The position numbers were made by a program, and so were the translations under genes. Below, in pieces: positions 27,403 to 37,290 of a DNA stretch of 64,000 nt; within the stretch, counting starts at the first letter, position 1; every line of letters begins with the position of its first letter. The notes under the pieces were generated by a model that saw only the letters and a list, made by a program, of their open reading frames with translations, was not told the origin of the DNA and made no database searches. Source of the stretch: DASYRM01 sp036004405 (lineage in GTDB: Bacteria; Acidobacteriota; Vicinamibacteria; Vicinamibacterales; UBA2999); NCBI GenBank assembly GCA_036004405.1, contig DASYRM010000020.1, positions 17,200 through 81,199 on the forward strand. The letters are read 5' to 3'.

Positions 27403-28068
27403 TCAGCCTCGACGGATGCGCTCGGTGGAGCGTGATCGCTCGGGCAGCCAGGCACGGAAGGTGAGCGCCACAGAACCGAGATGCACGACGTCGCCGTCGC
27501 GCAGCGCTGCGGATGATTCCACCCGGCTCTCGTTGACGAACGTGCCGTTCATGCTGCCGAGGTCTTCAATGCTGGCGGCGCCGGTCTTGGTGTCGAGCCG
27601 CAGCCGGGCGTGCCGCCGCGACACCCCTGCGGCATCCACCCAGACACCACACTCGGGGTTGCGGCCGATCAGATTGTCGCCGGGCGATAACGCGAGGGTC
27701 CGGTCGTTCCAGGCGAGCCAGTAGCGGCTGGCCGCGCCCGGCGGGTTCGATGCGGCGCGCGCCGCGGCCGCGTCGCCGCAGAAGGCGTAGCCCACTTTGT
27801 GGACCGTGCGGATGAAGCGCGGCGCCTGCGCGCTGTCGGCGAGCGCCTTGCGGATCTCGCCGATGAGCACGCTGAGATTGGCGTCCACCACGAAGGTGCC
27901 GGGCCAGATCCGGTCGTGGAGATCGGCCTTCGGCACCACCGTGGGGCGCGCCTCCACGAGCACCTGGAGGACGTCGAAAGCCTTGGGAGACAGATGGATC
28001 GGGCGCCCGTCCATGAGCAGCTCCCTGGTGGCCGGGTCGAGCGTGAACGGGCCGAAATTCGTGCGCAC
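27403..28068 (-). CDS. Winged-helix DNA-binding protein fused to FHA domain
   Basis: A protein of 221 aa. The N-terminal 100 residues are an OmpR-type winged helix (LSPKAFDVLQVLVEARPTVV, VDANLSVLIGEIRKAL, FIRTVHKVGYAF). The C-terminal half is an FHA domain with GRNPECGVWVD, VSRRHARL and SMNGTFVN, which bind phosphothreonine. There is no receiver domain, so phospho-peptide binding may replace phosphorylation as the input. It is divergent from the FHA/PP2C/kinase run that starts at 28144, which suggests it reads that kinase signal. Confidence 0.88.
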   Translation of the reverse strand: MRTNFGPFTLDPATRELLMDGRPIHLSPKAFDVLQVLVEARPTVVPKADLHDRIWPGTFVVDANLSVLIGEIRKALADSAQAPRFIRTVHKVGYAFCGDAAAARAASNPPGAASRYWLAWNDRTLALSPGDNLIGRNPECGVWVDAAGVSRRHARLRLDTKTGAASIEDLGSMNGTFVNESRVESSAALRDGDVVHLGSVALTFRAWLPERSRSTERIRRG

Positions 28069-28143
28069 TGGTGGCTGAGAACCTGGAGATTCTTTGCCGT
28101 TTCCTTAAGACTGGGCGGCGTGCCCTGGGGAATAGTGTATGTC

Positions 28144-29136
28144 GTGGCTACGCCCCCCGAAGCGTCCCCCGCGCCCGCCCGGCGTCCGGCCCGCGATCTG
28201 ATCGAGCTCGTGCTCGAGCACATGCGCCGCAATCTCGAGCCGTTGAAATACTCGACGCTGGCGCCGAGCCGCTACGTGATCTACCTGCACGCGGCCGAGT
28301 ACGCGCGTCTCGAGGGCATTCTGGGGATCATCCAGCAGCAGACGATCCGCGCGTTGAACGAGGAGCTGAACACGCTCAACGAGGGCAAGGGGCTGCAGCG
28401 CTACACGCGGCGCGTGTGGAAGCGGCCGCTGGCGACCGTGGAGAACGCGGCGCCCGAGTGGCACGTGGAGTTCCGGGTGGATCCTGATGGCGACCTGCAG
28501 CCGGGCGACGTGCTGGTGGACTCGGAGCTGATGCTGCCCGCCAGCCCCGAGCTCGCGGTGGGCGCGCGCACGCGACGCATCGCTACCGTCTACACCGGCT
28601 CGCGCGCAGCCCGCGAGGTGCCGGTGCCCGCCTTCGCTGAAGCTACGGCGAGCAAGCCCGCGTCACCCTCTCAGCCCTCTCAGCCATCTCCGCCCAGTGA
28701 GGAGCCCACTTCACCCCTGCCCGCGGTGGCGGTTCTGACCGCGCCTCCGCCGCTCCAGCCGGCCGTGCAGTCGACGGTTCGCGCCCTCGCACGAATCTCG
28801 TACGACGACGATGCGGGGCCGCACGACTACACCGTCGTGAAGGCATCGGTGTCGATCGGGCGCGGCGGCGTGGCCTACCCGGTGGACGTGCGCATCATGT
28901 CGTCCACCGACGTGTCGCGCGAGCATGCGCGCATCCGTCACGACGCCGACTCCGGCCACTTCTGCCTGATCGACCTGAGCTCGCTCGGCACGACGGTGGA
29001 CGGTGTGCCGGTACCGCGTGGCTACGACGAAGCCGATGGCAGCAAGCGCGAGAACGGCGTCGAGGTCGTGCTGCCGGAGCGCGCGCGCATCGGCCTCGCC
29101 AACCTGGTGTTCCTGGATTTCCGCGTCGAGCGCTGA
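28144..29136 (+). CDS. FHA-domain protein opening the phospho-signalling cluster
   Basis: A protein of 330 aa from a GTG start (28144; GTG at 28135 is also possible). The N-terminal 120 residues form a helical module (DLIELVLEHMRRNLEPLKYS, then IQQQTIRALNEELNTLN). A proline-rich linker follows, then an FHA domain from about 225 with DYTVVKASVSIGRGG, STDVSREHARIRHD and SSLGTTVDG. Residues 163-173 (AFAEATASKPA) and the following SQPSQPSPP come from two inserted repeat families. It is cotranscribed with the PP2C and kinase genes. Confidence 0.8.
   Translation: MATPPEASPAPARRPARDLIELVLEHMRRNLEPLKYSTLAPSRYVIYLHAAEYARLEGILGIIQQQTIRALNEELNTLNEGKGLQRYTRRVWKRPLATVENAAPEWHVEFRVDPDGDLQPGDVLVDSELMLPASPELAVGARTRRIATVYTGSRAAREVPVPAFAEATASKPASPSQPSQPSPPSEEPTSPLPAVAVLTAPPPLQPAVQSTVRALARISYDDDAGPHDYTVVKASVSIGRGGVAYPVDVRIMSSTDVSREHARIRHDADSGHFCLIDLSSLGTTVDGVPVPRGYDEADGSKRENGVEVVLPERARIGLANLVFLDFRVER
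28630..28706. repeat. Repeat families C and D inserted in frame in the FHA gene
   Basis: GCCTTCGCTGAAGCTACGG begins the family C core (28630-28662, peptide AFAEATASKPA). It matches the intergenic copy near 52121 (CCTTCGCCAAAGCTACGG) and the coding copy at 36824. CTCTCAGCC/CATCTCCGCC units of the micro-repeat family follow at 28671-28706. Both keep the reading frame and lie in the linker. Confidence 0.75.
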
Positions 29137-29149
29137 CGTCGAACCGGTC

Positions 29150-29245
29150 ATGACCCTGCTGCTCCTCGCCCGTTTCGTGCTCCTGGCCGCGCTTGCCGCG
29201 GTGGTGGCGCTCACGGTGTGGGCTGGCCGAGGACCGGGGCGATGA
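29150..29245 (+). CDS. Tiny single-span membrane ORF
   Basis: 31 codons encoding MTLLLLARFVLL followed by a continuous hydrophobic helix and a short basic tail (GRGPGR). It sits 13 nt after the FHA stop and overlaps the PP2C start by 4 nt (ATGA). The overlap suggests a real, coupled gene, but it may only be a leader peptide. No homology can be judged from sequence alone. Confidence 0.45.
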   Translation: MTLLLLARFVLLAALAAVVALTVWAGRGPGR

Positions 29246-30828
29246 GCGGCACGACCCCACGCGCCGCGGTGCTCCGCGCCGCGGGCGGCACCGATCCGGG
29301 GCTCCAGCGCGACAACAACGAAGACCGCTTTCACGTGGACGAGGCGCGCGGCCTCTTCATGGTGGTCGACGGCGTCGGTGGCCAGGCGGCCGGTGGAGAG
29401 GCCGCGGAGCTCGCGCTGTCCATGCTCCGTGCCCGCCTCGAGCGCGAGACCGGTCCGGTGGACGAACGCGTGCGCGAAGCGATCACGGTGGCCAACAACG
29501 AGGTGCACCGCGCCGCCGCGTCGCGGCCCGACTGGAAGGGCATGGCGTGCGTGCTCACCGTCGCCGTGATCAAGGACGGCATTGCCACGGTGGGGCACGT
29601 GGGCGACACGCGCTTGTACAAGCTGCGGCAGGGGCGCATCGAGAAAGTCACCCGGGACCATTCACCGGTGGGCGAGCGGGAAGATGCCGGCGAGCTGTCC
29701 GAAGCGGACGCCATGCGGCACCCCCGGCGCAACGAAGTCTACCGGGACGTGGGTTCCGAGCTACACGAGCCCGGCGACGCCGACTTCGTGGACATCGTCA
29801 CGGTGCCGGTCGAAGCCGACGCCGCGCTGCTGCTCTGCAGCGACGGTCTGAGCGACCTCGTGCCTTCGGCCACGATCAGCGCCATCGCCACGCGCGCTGC
29901 CAGCGATCCGGCGCGCGTGGTGCAGGGGCTGGTGGAAGCTGCCAATCAGGCCGGCGGCAAGGACAACGTCACCGTCATCTTCGTGGAAGGCGAGCGGTTT
30001 GCCGCCGTGGCGGCGCAGGCGGCGCCCGCTGTCCGCCGGAGCTGGGCGAAATCGCTCACCGTGCAGGCCGCGGTGGTGGCGTTCCTCCTCGCGGTGGCGG
30101 GCTACGCGCTCGCGCGCGTCGGCGTCCTGCGCTGGCCCGCGGAGTCGGTGACGCTGCCGTCGCTCTTGGGGTCGGGCGTGATTGTCGTGCAGGAGGGCGA
30201 GTCCATTTCGGCGGCCATCGAGCAGGCGCGTGCCGGCAGCCAGGTGATCGTGGAGCCGGGCGAGTATCACGAGCGCCTGCGCCTCAAGGACGGCGTCCGC
30301 GTGGTGAGCCGCATCGCGCGCAAAGCCACGCTGCGCATGCCGGTAGGCACTCCGGAAGTGGAGCCGGCCGTGGTGGCCCGGGACGTGACCGCCGCCGAGC
30401 TGTCGGGATTCCGCATCATCGGCGACGCGTCCTCGCCGCTGGGCACCGGGGTGCTGGTGGAACGGGCTGACGTGTCGCTCGTCGATCTGGAAGTGCTGGG
30501 GGCGATGACGGCGGCGGTCGAGCTGGGGGCGGGGGCGTCTGGGTCGGTCGTGGGGGTCAGCATCCACGACAACCCGGGCGCCGGGCTCGTGATCCGTTCC
30601 GGCGCCGATTCCCGTATCTCCCATAGCGGGTTCAACAAGAACGGAATGTCCGAGCGCATCAGTGCGCCAGTCATCGTGGAAGCGGGGGCCCGGGCGCGGC
30701 TCGAGCAGAACGTGTTTGCCGGCATCACCCCCGAGGTGTTCCACGCGCTGCCGGCCGACGCGGCCGCGGCGGCGCTGCGCGAAAACTGGTTCCCCGGCGT
30801 CGGCATGCACGTGAACCGGGCCCGCTAA
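29242..30828 (+). CDS. PP2C-type protein phosphatase with beta-helix extracellular domain
   Basis: A protein of 528 aa. Residues 1-250 are a PP2C (PstP/PrpC-like) Ser/Thr phosphatase with GLQRDNNEDRF, VVDGVGGQAAGGEAA, TVGHVGDTRLYKL, DHSPVGEREDAGE, LLLCSDGLSDLV and GGKDNVTVIFVE. A membrane helix follows (VVAFLLAVAGYALARVG). The C-terminal 240 residues form a right-handed beta-helix of the NosD/pectate-lyase type (GESISAAIEQARAGSQVIVE, then VGVSIHDNPGAGLVIRSG) outside the membrane. The kinase ATG directly follows its stop codon, so phosphatase and kinase are coupled. Confidence 0.9.
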   Translation: MSGTTPRAAVLRAAGGTDPGLQRDNNEDRFHVDEARGLFMVVDGVGGQAAGGEAAELALSMLRARLERETGPVDERVREAITVANNEVHRAAASRPDWKGMACVLTVAVIKDGIATVGHVGDTRLYKLRQGRIEKVTRDHSPVGEREDAGELSEADAMRHPRRNEVYRDVGSELHEPGDADFVDIVTVPVEADAALLLCSDGLSDLVPSATISAIATRAASDPARVVQGLVEAANQAGGKDNVTVIFVEGERFAAVAAQAAPAVRRSWAKSLTVQAAVVAFLLAVAGYALARVGVLRWPAESVTLPSLLGSGVIVVQEGESISAAIEQARAGSQVIVEPGEYHERLRLKDGVRVVSRIARKATLRMPVGTPEVEPAVVARDVTAAELSGFRIIGDASSPLGTGVLVERADVSLVDLEVLGAMTAAVELGAGASGSVVGVSIHDNPGAGLVIRSGADSRISHSGFNKNGMSERISAPVIVEAGARARLEQNVFAGITPEVFHALPADAAAAALRENWFPGVGMHVNRAR

Positions 30829-32985
<2,157 letters not shown>

Positions 32986-32989
32986 TCCC

Positions 32990-35900
32990 ATGGCACTGAC
33001 CTACACGCGCGCGCTGCAGCGCGACACGAAACGCGACACGCTCAAGCAGATCGTCGTCACGTCGACGGCCCTCGAGACGGCGCAGCTGCTGTTCCTCGCC
33101 ACGTCGCTCGTGGCGCTTCTGGCCGTAGCCCTCGCGTACGAGGGGCGCGTGCGGCGAGCCGATCCGCTGGAAGCGGCGCGGCCCGAGGCGGTGTTCAACC
33201 TGGCCACCGGCGCCGACGCCGGCCAGCTAGAGACCGCGCTCGAACCGGTCCTGGCCGCGCCGGCCGATCGTCGCTTCGCCGCGCACGAGCTCCTCGGCTT
33301 CCTGGCGGCGGCGCGCGATAAAGGCGAGGAGTTGCCCAACGTCGCCGTGATCCTGCGCGCCACCGTGCCGGCGGCCCTGGCCGATCGAACGCCGGGGCTG
33401 GTGGCGTACGCCGAGCGGCTGCAGCGTGCCCGCGAGGTGCAGTCGCAGCGCGGTGCCACCGGGCCGGAGCGCGTGGCGCTCTTTACGTCGGCCGATCTGG
33501 TCCTGCTCAAGCCCGGGCTCAGCGTGCGCACGGCCGCGGACTTCAGACGGCTGCTGCTCCGCTGGGGGGCGCTCTTCATCGCCGGCTTTTATCTGGTGGT
33601 GCTGCTGTGGAAAGTGACGCGTCGCGAGGGCGACCTCCTTCTCCTCTCGGCCGCGCATCTGTTGACGGCGCTCGGCCTGGCCGCCTTGGTGTCCAGATCC
33701 GATCCGCTGCGCGACAGTCTGCTCTTCGTCCGTTACGTCCAGGGCGTGCTCGTCGGGCTCGTATTCCTCGGAGGCTTTTCGCTGATCAACCTGCGCACCA
33801 GCGCGTGGCTGCGCCTGCGCTATCTGCCGCTCGCCGCGGCGTTCACGCTGTCGCTCGCGCTGATCCTGTTCGGCGATGGGCCCGGCACGAGCGGCGCCAA
33901 AGTCAACCTGGGCCCCATTCAGCCGATCGAAGCGATCCGCCTGCTGCTGGCGCTCTTTCTCGCCGGCTACTTCGCGCGCGTGTGGGAGCTGCTCCGGCAG
34001 GTGAACGAAAAGGCGCTGCCGCCAGCCGCGCCGTCGTGGGTGCGTATCCCGCGCGTGGGCTACGTGGTGCCGGTGATCGGCGGCGTGGGGCTGGCGCTGA
34101 TCTTCTTCTTCCTGCAGAAGGATCTCGGCCCGGCGCTGATGCTGTCGTGTGTCTTTCTCGCGCTCTATGCCGTGGCGCGCGGCCGTGTCGCGGCCGTGCT
34201 GGCGGGCAGCGCCGTGCTCGTGGCCGGCTTCTATCTGGGTTACCGGCTGCACATCTCGGAGACGCTCGCCGCGCGTGTGGCGATGTGGCAGGCACCGTGG
34301 GACAACGCCGTGCGCGGCGGCGATCAGGTGGCGCAGGCGGTATGGGCGCTGGCCACCGGCGGCGTGTTCGGAACGGGATTCGGACTGGGTGAGACGCGGT
34401 ATCTGCCGGCGGGGCACACCGACCTGGCGCTCGCGGCGCTGGGCGAGGAGCTGGGGCTCGTGGGGCTGGTGGCGGTGGGCGTGCTGTATGCGGCGATCAC
34501 CTGGCGCGGCTTCCGCGCGGCGATGGGCGCTGCCAACGACTACGGGTTCTTCCTCGGCACCGCGGTGACGCTGTTTCTCGCCGTGCCGGTGCTGCTGATG
34601 GGCGCGGGCCTGCTTGGCGTGGTGCCGCTCACCGGCGTCGTGACGCCTTTTCTCAGCTACGGTGGGTCGGCCATGGCCGCCAACTTCGCGGCGCTCGGCA
34701 TCCTGATGGCGATCGGCGCCCATCGCGGCGGCCGCGAAGGTGCGGAGCCGTTCCGCGTGCCGATGCGCTATCTGGCGCGCGGCCTCGGGTTTGTGGCCTT
34801 GGTGCTGGCCGGCGTGCTCGTCAACGTACAGATGGTGCGCGCGGACCGCTACGTGGTGCGGCCGCACCTGAGCCTGCAGGCCGACGGCGTGGCCCGCTAT
34901 CAATACAACCCGCGGGTACTCGATCTGGTGCGGGCGCTCCCGCGCGGCAGCGTGTTCGATCGCGCGGGGCGTGTGCTGGCGACCGGTGATCCCGAGCAGG
35001 CGCGCCAGGCGCGCACGACCTATCAGAAGCTCGGCGTGGCGCCGAACGGCACCTGTGTGGAGCCGGTGTCGCGCTGCTACCCGCTCGGCGGCGCCGGCTT
35101 CCACCTGCTCGGCGACGCGGGCACGCGGGAGAACTGGAGCGCCAGCAACTCGTCGTACGTGGAGCGCGACTCCGACGATCGGCTGCGCGGCTTCGACGAT
35201 CACGCCGCGTCTGTGAAGTCCACCGACGAGCAGGGGCGCCCGGTCCCGACGGTCCGGCGCGACTACCGCGAGCTGGTGCCGCTGCTGCGCCACCGGCACC
35301 AGCCGGACGGCTCCACGGCGTCGGCGTTCCTGGCGAAAAACCGCGACGTGCTGACGACCATCGACGCACGACTGCAGCTGCGTCTCTCGCAGATTCTGAC
35401 CACGGCTGCCAGGCGGTCCGAGAGCGGCCACGCGGCCGCCGTGGTGCTCGATGCGGCCACCGGCGACGTGCTCGCGATCGGCAGCTATCCGTTCCCGGTG
35501 GTCGACCGGCCCGTGAAGGCGGTGGAGGAGGGGCGCGAGGAGGCGCTGCTCGATCGCTCGCGCTACGGACTGTATCCGCCCGGATCGACGTTCAAGCTCG
35601 TCACCGCGGCGGCGGCGCTGCGGCAGAATCCCGCGCTCGCCTCGCAAACCTTCACGTGCGGCGACCTGCCCGAGGGGCGCGTGGGCGTACGCATTCCCGG
35701 CGGCCGTCCTGTGCGCGACGACGTCCTGGACCATCATCCACACGGCACCATCGCAATGCACGACGGCCTGGTGCAGTCGTGCAACGCCTACTTCGCCCAG
35801 CTGGCCATGAAGCTCGGCCCCGAAGCGCTGCTCGACGCCGCCGCCACGCTCGGCATCTCGGTGACGCCGGGCGGCTCGGTGGAGCGGCTGCGCGCCACGC

Positions 35901-36355
35901 TGCCGCAGGCCGGCTACGGCCAGGGGGACGTGGTGGCGACACCGCTGCGCATGGCGCGCGTGGCCGCGGCGCTCGCCAACGGCGGCGTGCTCACCGAGGC
36001 GCACGTCGAGATGCTCGACGACGCCGCGCTCAAGAGTGTGAAGCGGGAGCGCCTGCTGTCGCCGGCTTCGGCCGCGACCCTCGGGCGCTACATGCGCGAC
36101 GGCGTGCTCGAGGGCACCGGCCGCCTGCTGCGCAACCATCCGCTCCGCATCGCCGGGAAGACCGGGACGGCGGAGGTGGTCGGCGAGGCGTCGCATTCCT
36201 GGTTCGTCGGCTTCGCGCCGTACGACGCGCCAGCCGCATCGCGGCGGATTGCGTTTGCGGTGATCGTAGAGAACGCCGGCTACGGCGGCGCGGCCGCCGC
36301 CAGCACGGCCGGCGATCTGGTGACCGCCGCCGCGTCGGCCGGCTTGATTAAGTAG
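32990..36355 (+). CDS. RodA/FtsW glycosyltransferase fused to class B PBP
   Basis: One 1121-aa polypeptide joins the two halves of a peptidoglycan synthase. The N-terminal part has about twelve membrane helices. SEDS motifs lie in the middle (GAKVNLGPIQPIEAIRLLLA, LPAGHTDLALAALGEELGLVG, TPFLSYGGSAMAANF). After about residue 620 comes a class B transpeptidase with active-site Ser866 in PGSTFK, SCN at 930-932 and KTGT at 1057-1060. The two are normally separate proteins (RodA with PBP2, FtsW with FtsI). The gene starts 4 nt after the kinase stop, so its regulation by the kinase/phosphatase pair is plausible. Confidence 0.92.
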   Translation: MALTYTRALQRDTKRDTLKQIVVTSTALETAQLLFLATSLVALLAVALAYEGRVRRADPLEAARPEAVFNLATGADAGQLETALEPVLAAPADRRFAAHELLGFLAAARDKGEELPNVAVILRATVPAALADRTPGLVAYAERLQRAREVQSQRGATGPERVALFTSADLVLLKPGLSVRTAADFRRLLLRWGALFIAGFYLVVLLWKVTRREGDLLLLSAAHLLTALGLAALVSRSDPLRDSLLFVRYVQGVLVGLVFLGGFSLINLRTSAWLRLRYLPLAAAFTLSLALILFGDGPGTSGAKVNLGPIQPIEAIRLLLALFLAGYFARVWELLRQVNEKALPPAAPSWVRIPRVGYVVPVIGGVGLALIFFFLQKDLGPALMLSCVFLALYAVARGRVAAVLAGSAVLVAGFYLGYRLHISETLAARVAMWQAPWDNAVRGGDQVAQAVWALATGGVFGTGFGLGETRYLPAGHTDLALAALGEELGLVGLVAVGVLYAAITWRGFRAAMGAANDYGFFLGTAVTLFLAVPVLLMGAGLLGVVPLTGVVTPFLSYGGSAMAANFAALGILMAIGAHRGGREGAEPFRVPMRYLARGLGFVALVLAGVLVNVQMVRADRYVVRPHLSLQADGVARYQYNPRVLDLVRALPRGSVFDRAGRVLATGDPEQARQARTTYQKLGVAPNGTCVEPVSRCYPLGGAGFHLLGDAGTRENWSASNSSYVERDSDDRLRGFDDHAASVKSTDEQGRPVPTVRRDYRELVPLLRHRHQPDGSTASAFLAKNRDVLTTIDARLQLRLSQILTTAARRSESGHAAAVVLDAATGDVLAIGSYPFPVVDRPVKAVEEGREEALLDRSRYGLYPPGSTFKLVTAAAALRQNPALASQTFTCGDLPEGRVGVRIPGGRPVRDDVLDHHPHGTIAMHDGLVQSCNAYFAQLAMKLGPEALLDAAATLGISVTPGGSVERLRATLPQAGYGQGDVVATPLRMARVAAALANGGVLTEAHVEMLDDAALKSVKRERLLSPASAATLGRYMRDGVLEGTGRLLRNHPLRIAGKTGTAEVVGEASHSWFVGFAPYDAPAASRRIAFAVIVENAGYGGAAAASTAGDLVTAAASAGLIK

Positions 36356-36360
36356 CGAAC

Positions 36361-36398
36361 GTACGTAGAGGCGGACCTCGAAGAGGTCCGCCTGGAGG
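36361..36398. repeat. Palindromic repeat supplying a ribosome site
   Basis: GTACGTAG, then AGGCGGACCTC (36369-36379), loop GAA and GAGGTCCGCCT (36383-36393). GGAGG follows at once. It lies between the RodA-PBP and FHA genes, and the GGAGG serves as ribosome site for the ATG at 36403. It carries the same lead and stem design as the copy inside the acetyltransferase gene. Confidence 0.8.
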
Positions 36399-36402
36399 AC
36401 GC

Positions 36403-37269
36403 ATGGACATCCTGGCGAAGGCGCGGGAGCTCGAAGCGCGGCTGGCGCGCACCGTCGATCGCGCGGCCGCCCGCGTGACGCCCGCCGGTGGTGGAGCACG
36501 CGAGCCGCTCGAGATTGCGCACGCCGTCGTCGAGGCGGTCGAGCGCGAAGTGCAGCCTGCGGGGCGCGGGCGGCACCTGTTTCCGTTCAACCGGATCCAG
36601 GTGCTGGTGGTGGCGCCGTCGAAACAGGCGCGTGCGCGATTCGAGGCCACGTTTGCGATGGAGCCCACGCTGACGCAGCGCATCCACACGCGGCTCGAAA
36701 CTGCGGGCTGCGCGCCTGCGGGTCTCGGCGTGCGCGTGGAATATGTGGATGCTGCGGGCGCGACCTGGACGGCGTCCGACGTGCACGTGGACTTCGATCG
36801 GGTGGACGAGCCGTTACCGGAACCCACCTCCGCTGAAGCTACGGTGGGCAAGCCGGCGACGGAGCGCGCGCCCGTCGAGGAGCCGCCGCCGGCCGTGGAG
36901 ATCGAGATCGCAGCGGGAGAGGCGGAGCAGCCGCTCTACTCGTTCCAGTTCGCGCGCATCGACATCGGCCGCTGCGCCCACGTGCGTGACAGCCGCAATC
37001 AGCTGGTGCGCACGAACCACGTGGTGTTTGCAGACTCGGACAACGTGCTCAATCGCACGGTGTCGCGCCGGCATGCGCATCTGGAATACGCGGCCGCGGA
37101 GCATGCCTTCCGCGTGTACGACGACGGCAGCGAGCAGGGCACGGCGGTGTCGCGCGGCGGCCGCACGATCGCGGTTCCGACCGGCGCCCGCGGTGTGCGC
37201 CTGCAGCCCGGCGACGAGATCCTGCTAGGGAACGCCAGGCTTCGCGTCAGAGTCGTTCCTCGCGCGTAA
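36403..37269 (+). CDS. FhaA-like FHA protein
   Basis: A protein of 288 aa ending the signalling run. The N-terminal 125 residues resemble the DUF3662 part of actinobacterial FhaA (LEIAHAVVEAVEREVQPAGR, then FPFNRIQVLVVAPSKQAR). A linker follows, then an FHA domain from about 185 with FARIDIGRCAHV, NRTVSRRHAHLEY and SEQGTAVSRG. Residues 140-154 (EPTSAEATVGKPATE) are encoded by a family C repeat. FhaA in mycobacteria couples kinase signalling to peptidoglycan synthesis, which fits the neighbouring RodA-PBP gene. Confidence 0.82.
   Translation: MDILAKARELEARLARTVDRAAARVTPAGGGAREPLEIAHAVVEAVEREVQPAGRGRHLFPFNRIQVLVVAPSKQARARFEATFAMEPTLTQRIHTRLETAGCAPAGLGVRVEYVDAAGATWTASDVHVDFDRVDEPLPEPTSAEATVGKPATERAPVEEPPPAVEIEIAAGEAEQPLYSFQFARIDIGRCAHVRDSRNQLVRTNHVVFADSDNVLNRTVSRRHAHLEYAAAEHAFRVYDDGSEQGTAVSRGGRTIAVPTGARGVRLQPGDEILLGNARLRVRVVPRA
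36824..36857. repeat. Family C repeat in frame in the FhaA-like gene
   Basis: CCACCTCCGCTGAAGCTACG, continuing with GTGGGCAAGCC. The core CGCTGAAGCTACGG is identical to that at 28630. It codes for SAEATVGK in the linker and keeps the frame. Confidence 0.75.
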
Positions 37270-37272
37270 TCG

Positions 37273-37290
37273 TACGGGGGGCCGCCTTCA
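37273..37290. repeat. Half copy of family A at a gene end
   Basis: TACGGGGGGCCGCCTTCA, the left half of the family A palindrome. Its last three bases are the stop codon (TGA, minus strand) of the TIGR03435 gene. Confidence 0.7.

Noticed and set aside
33227..36499. Open frame of about 1090 codons on the minus strand, antisense to the RodA-PBP gene
   Set aside because: The plus strand has clear SEDS and transpeptidase motifs. The minus frame is Arg/His-rich and is a consequence of GC-rich third codon positions.
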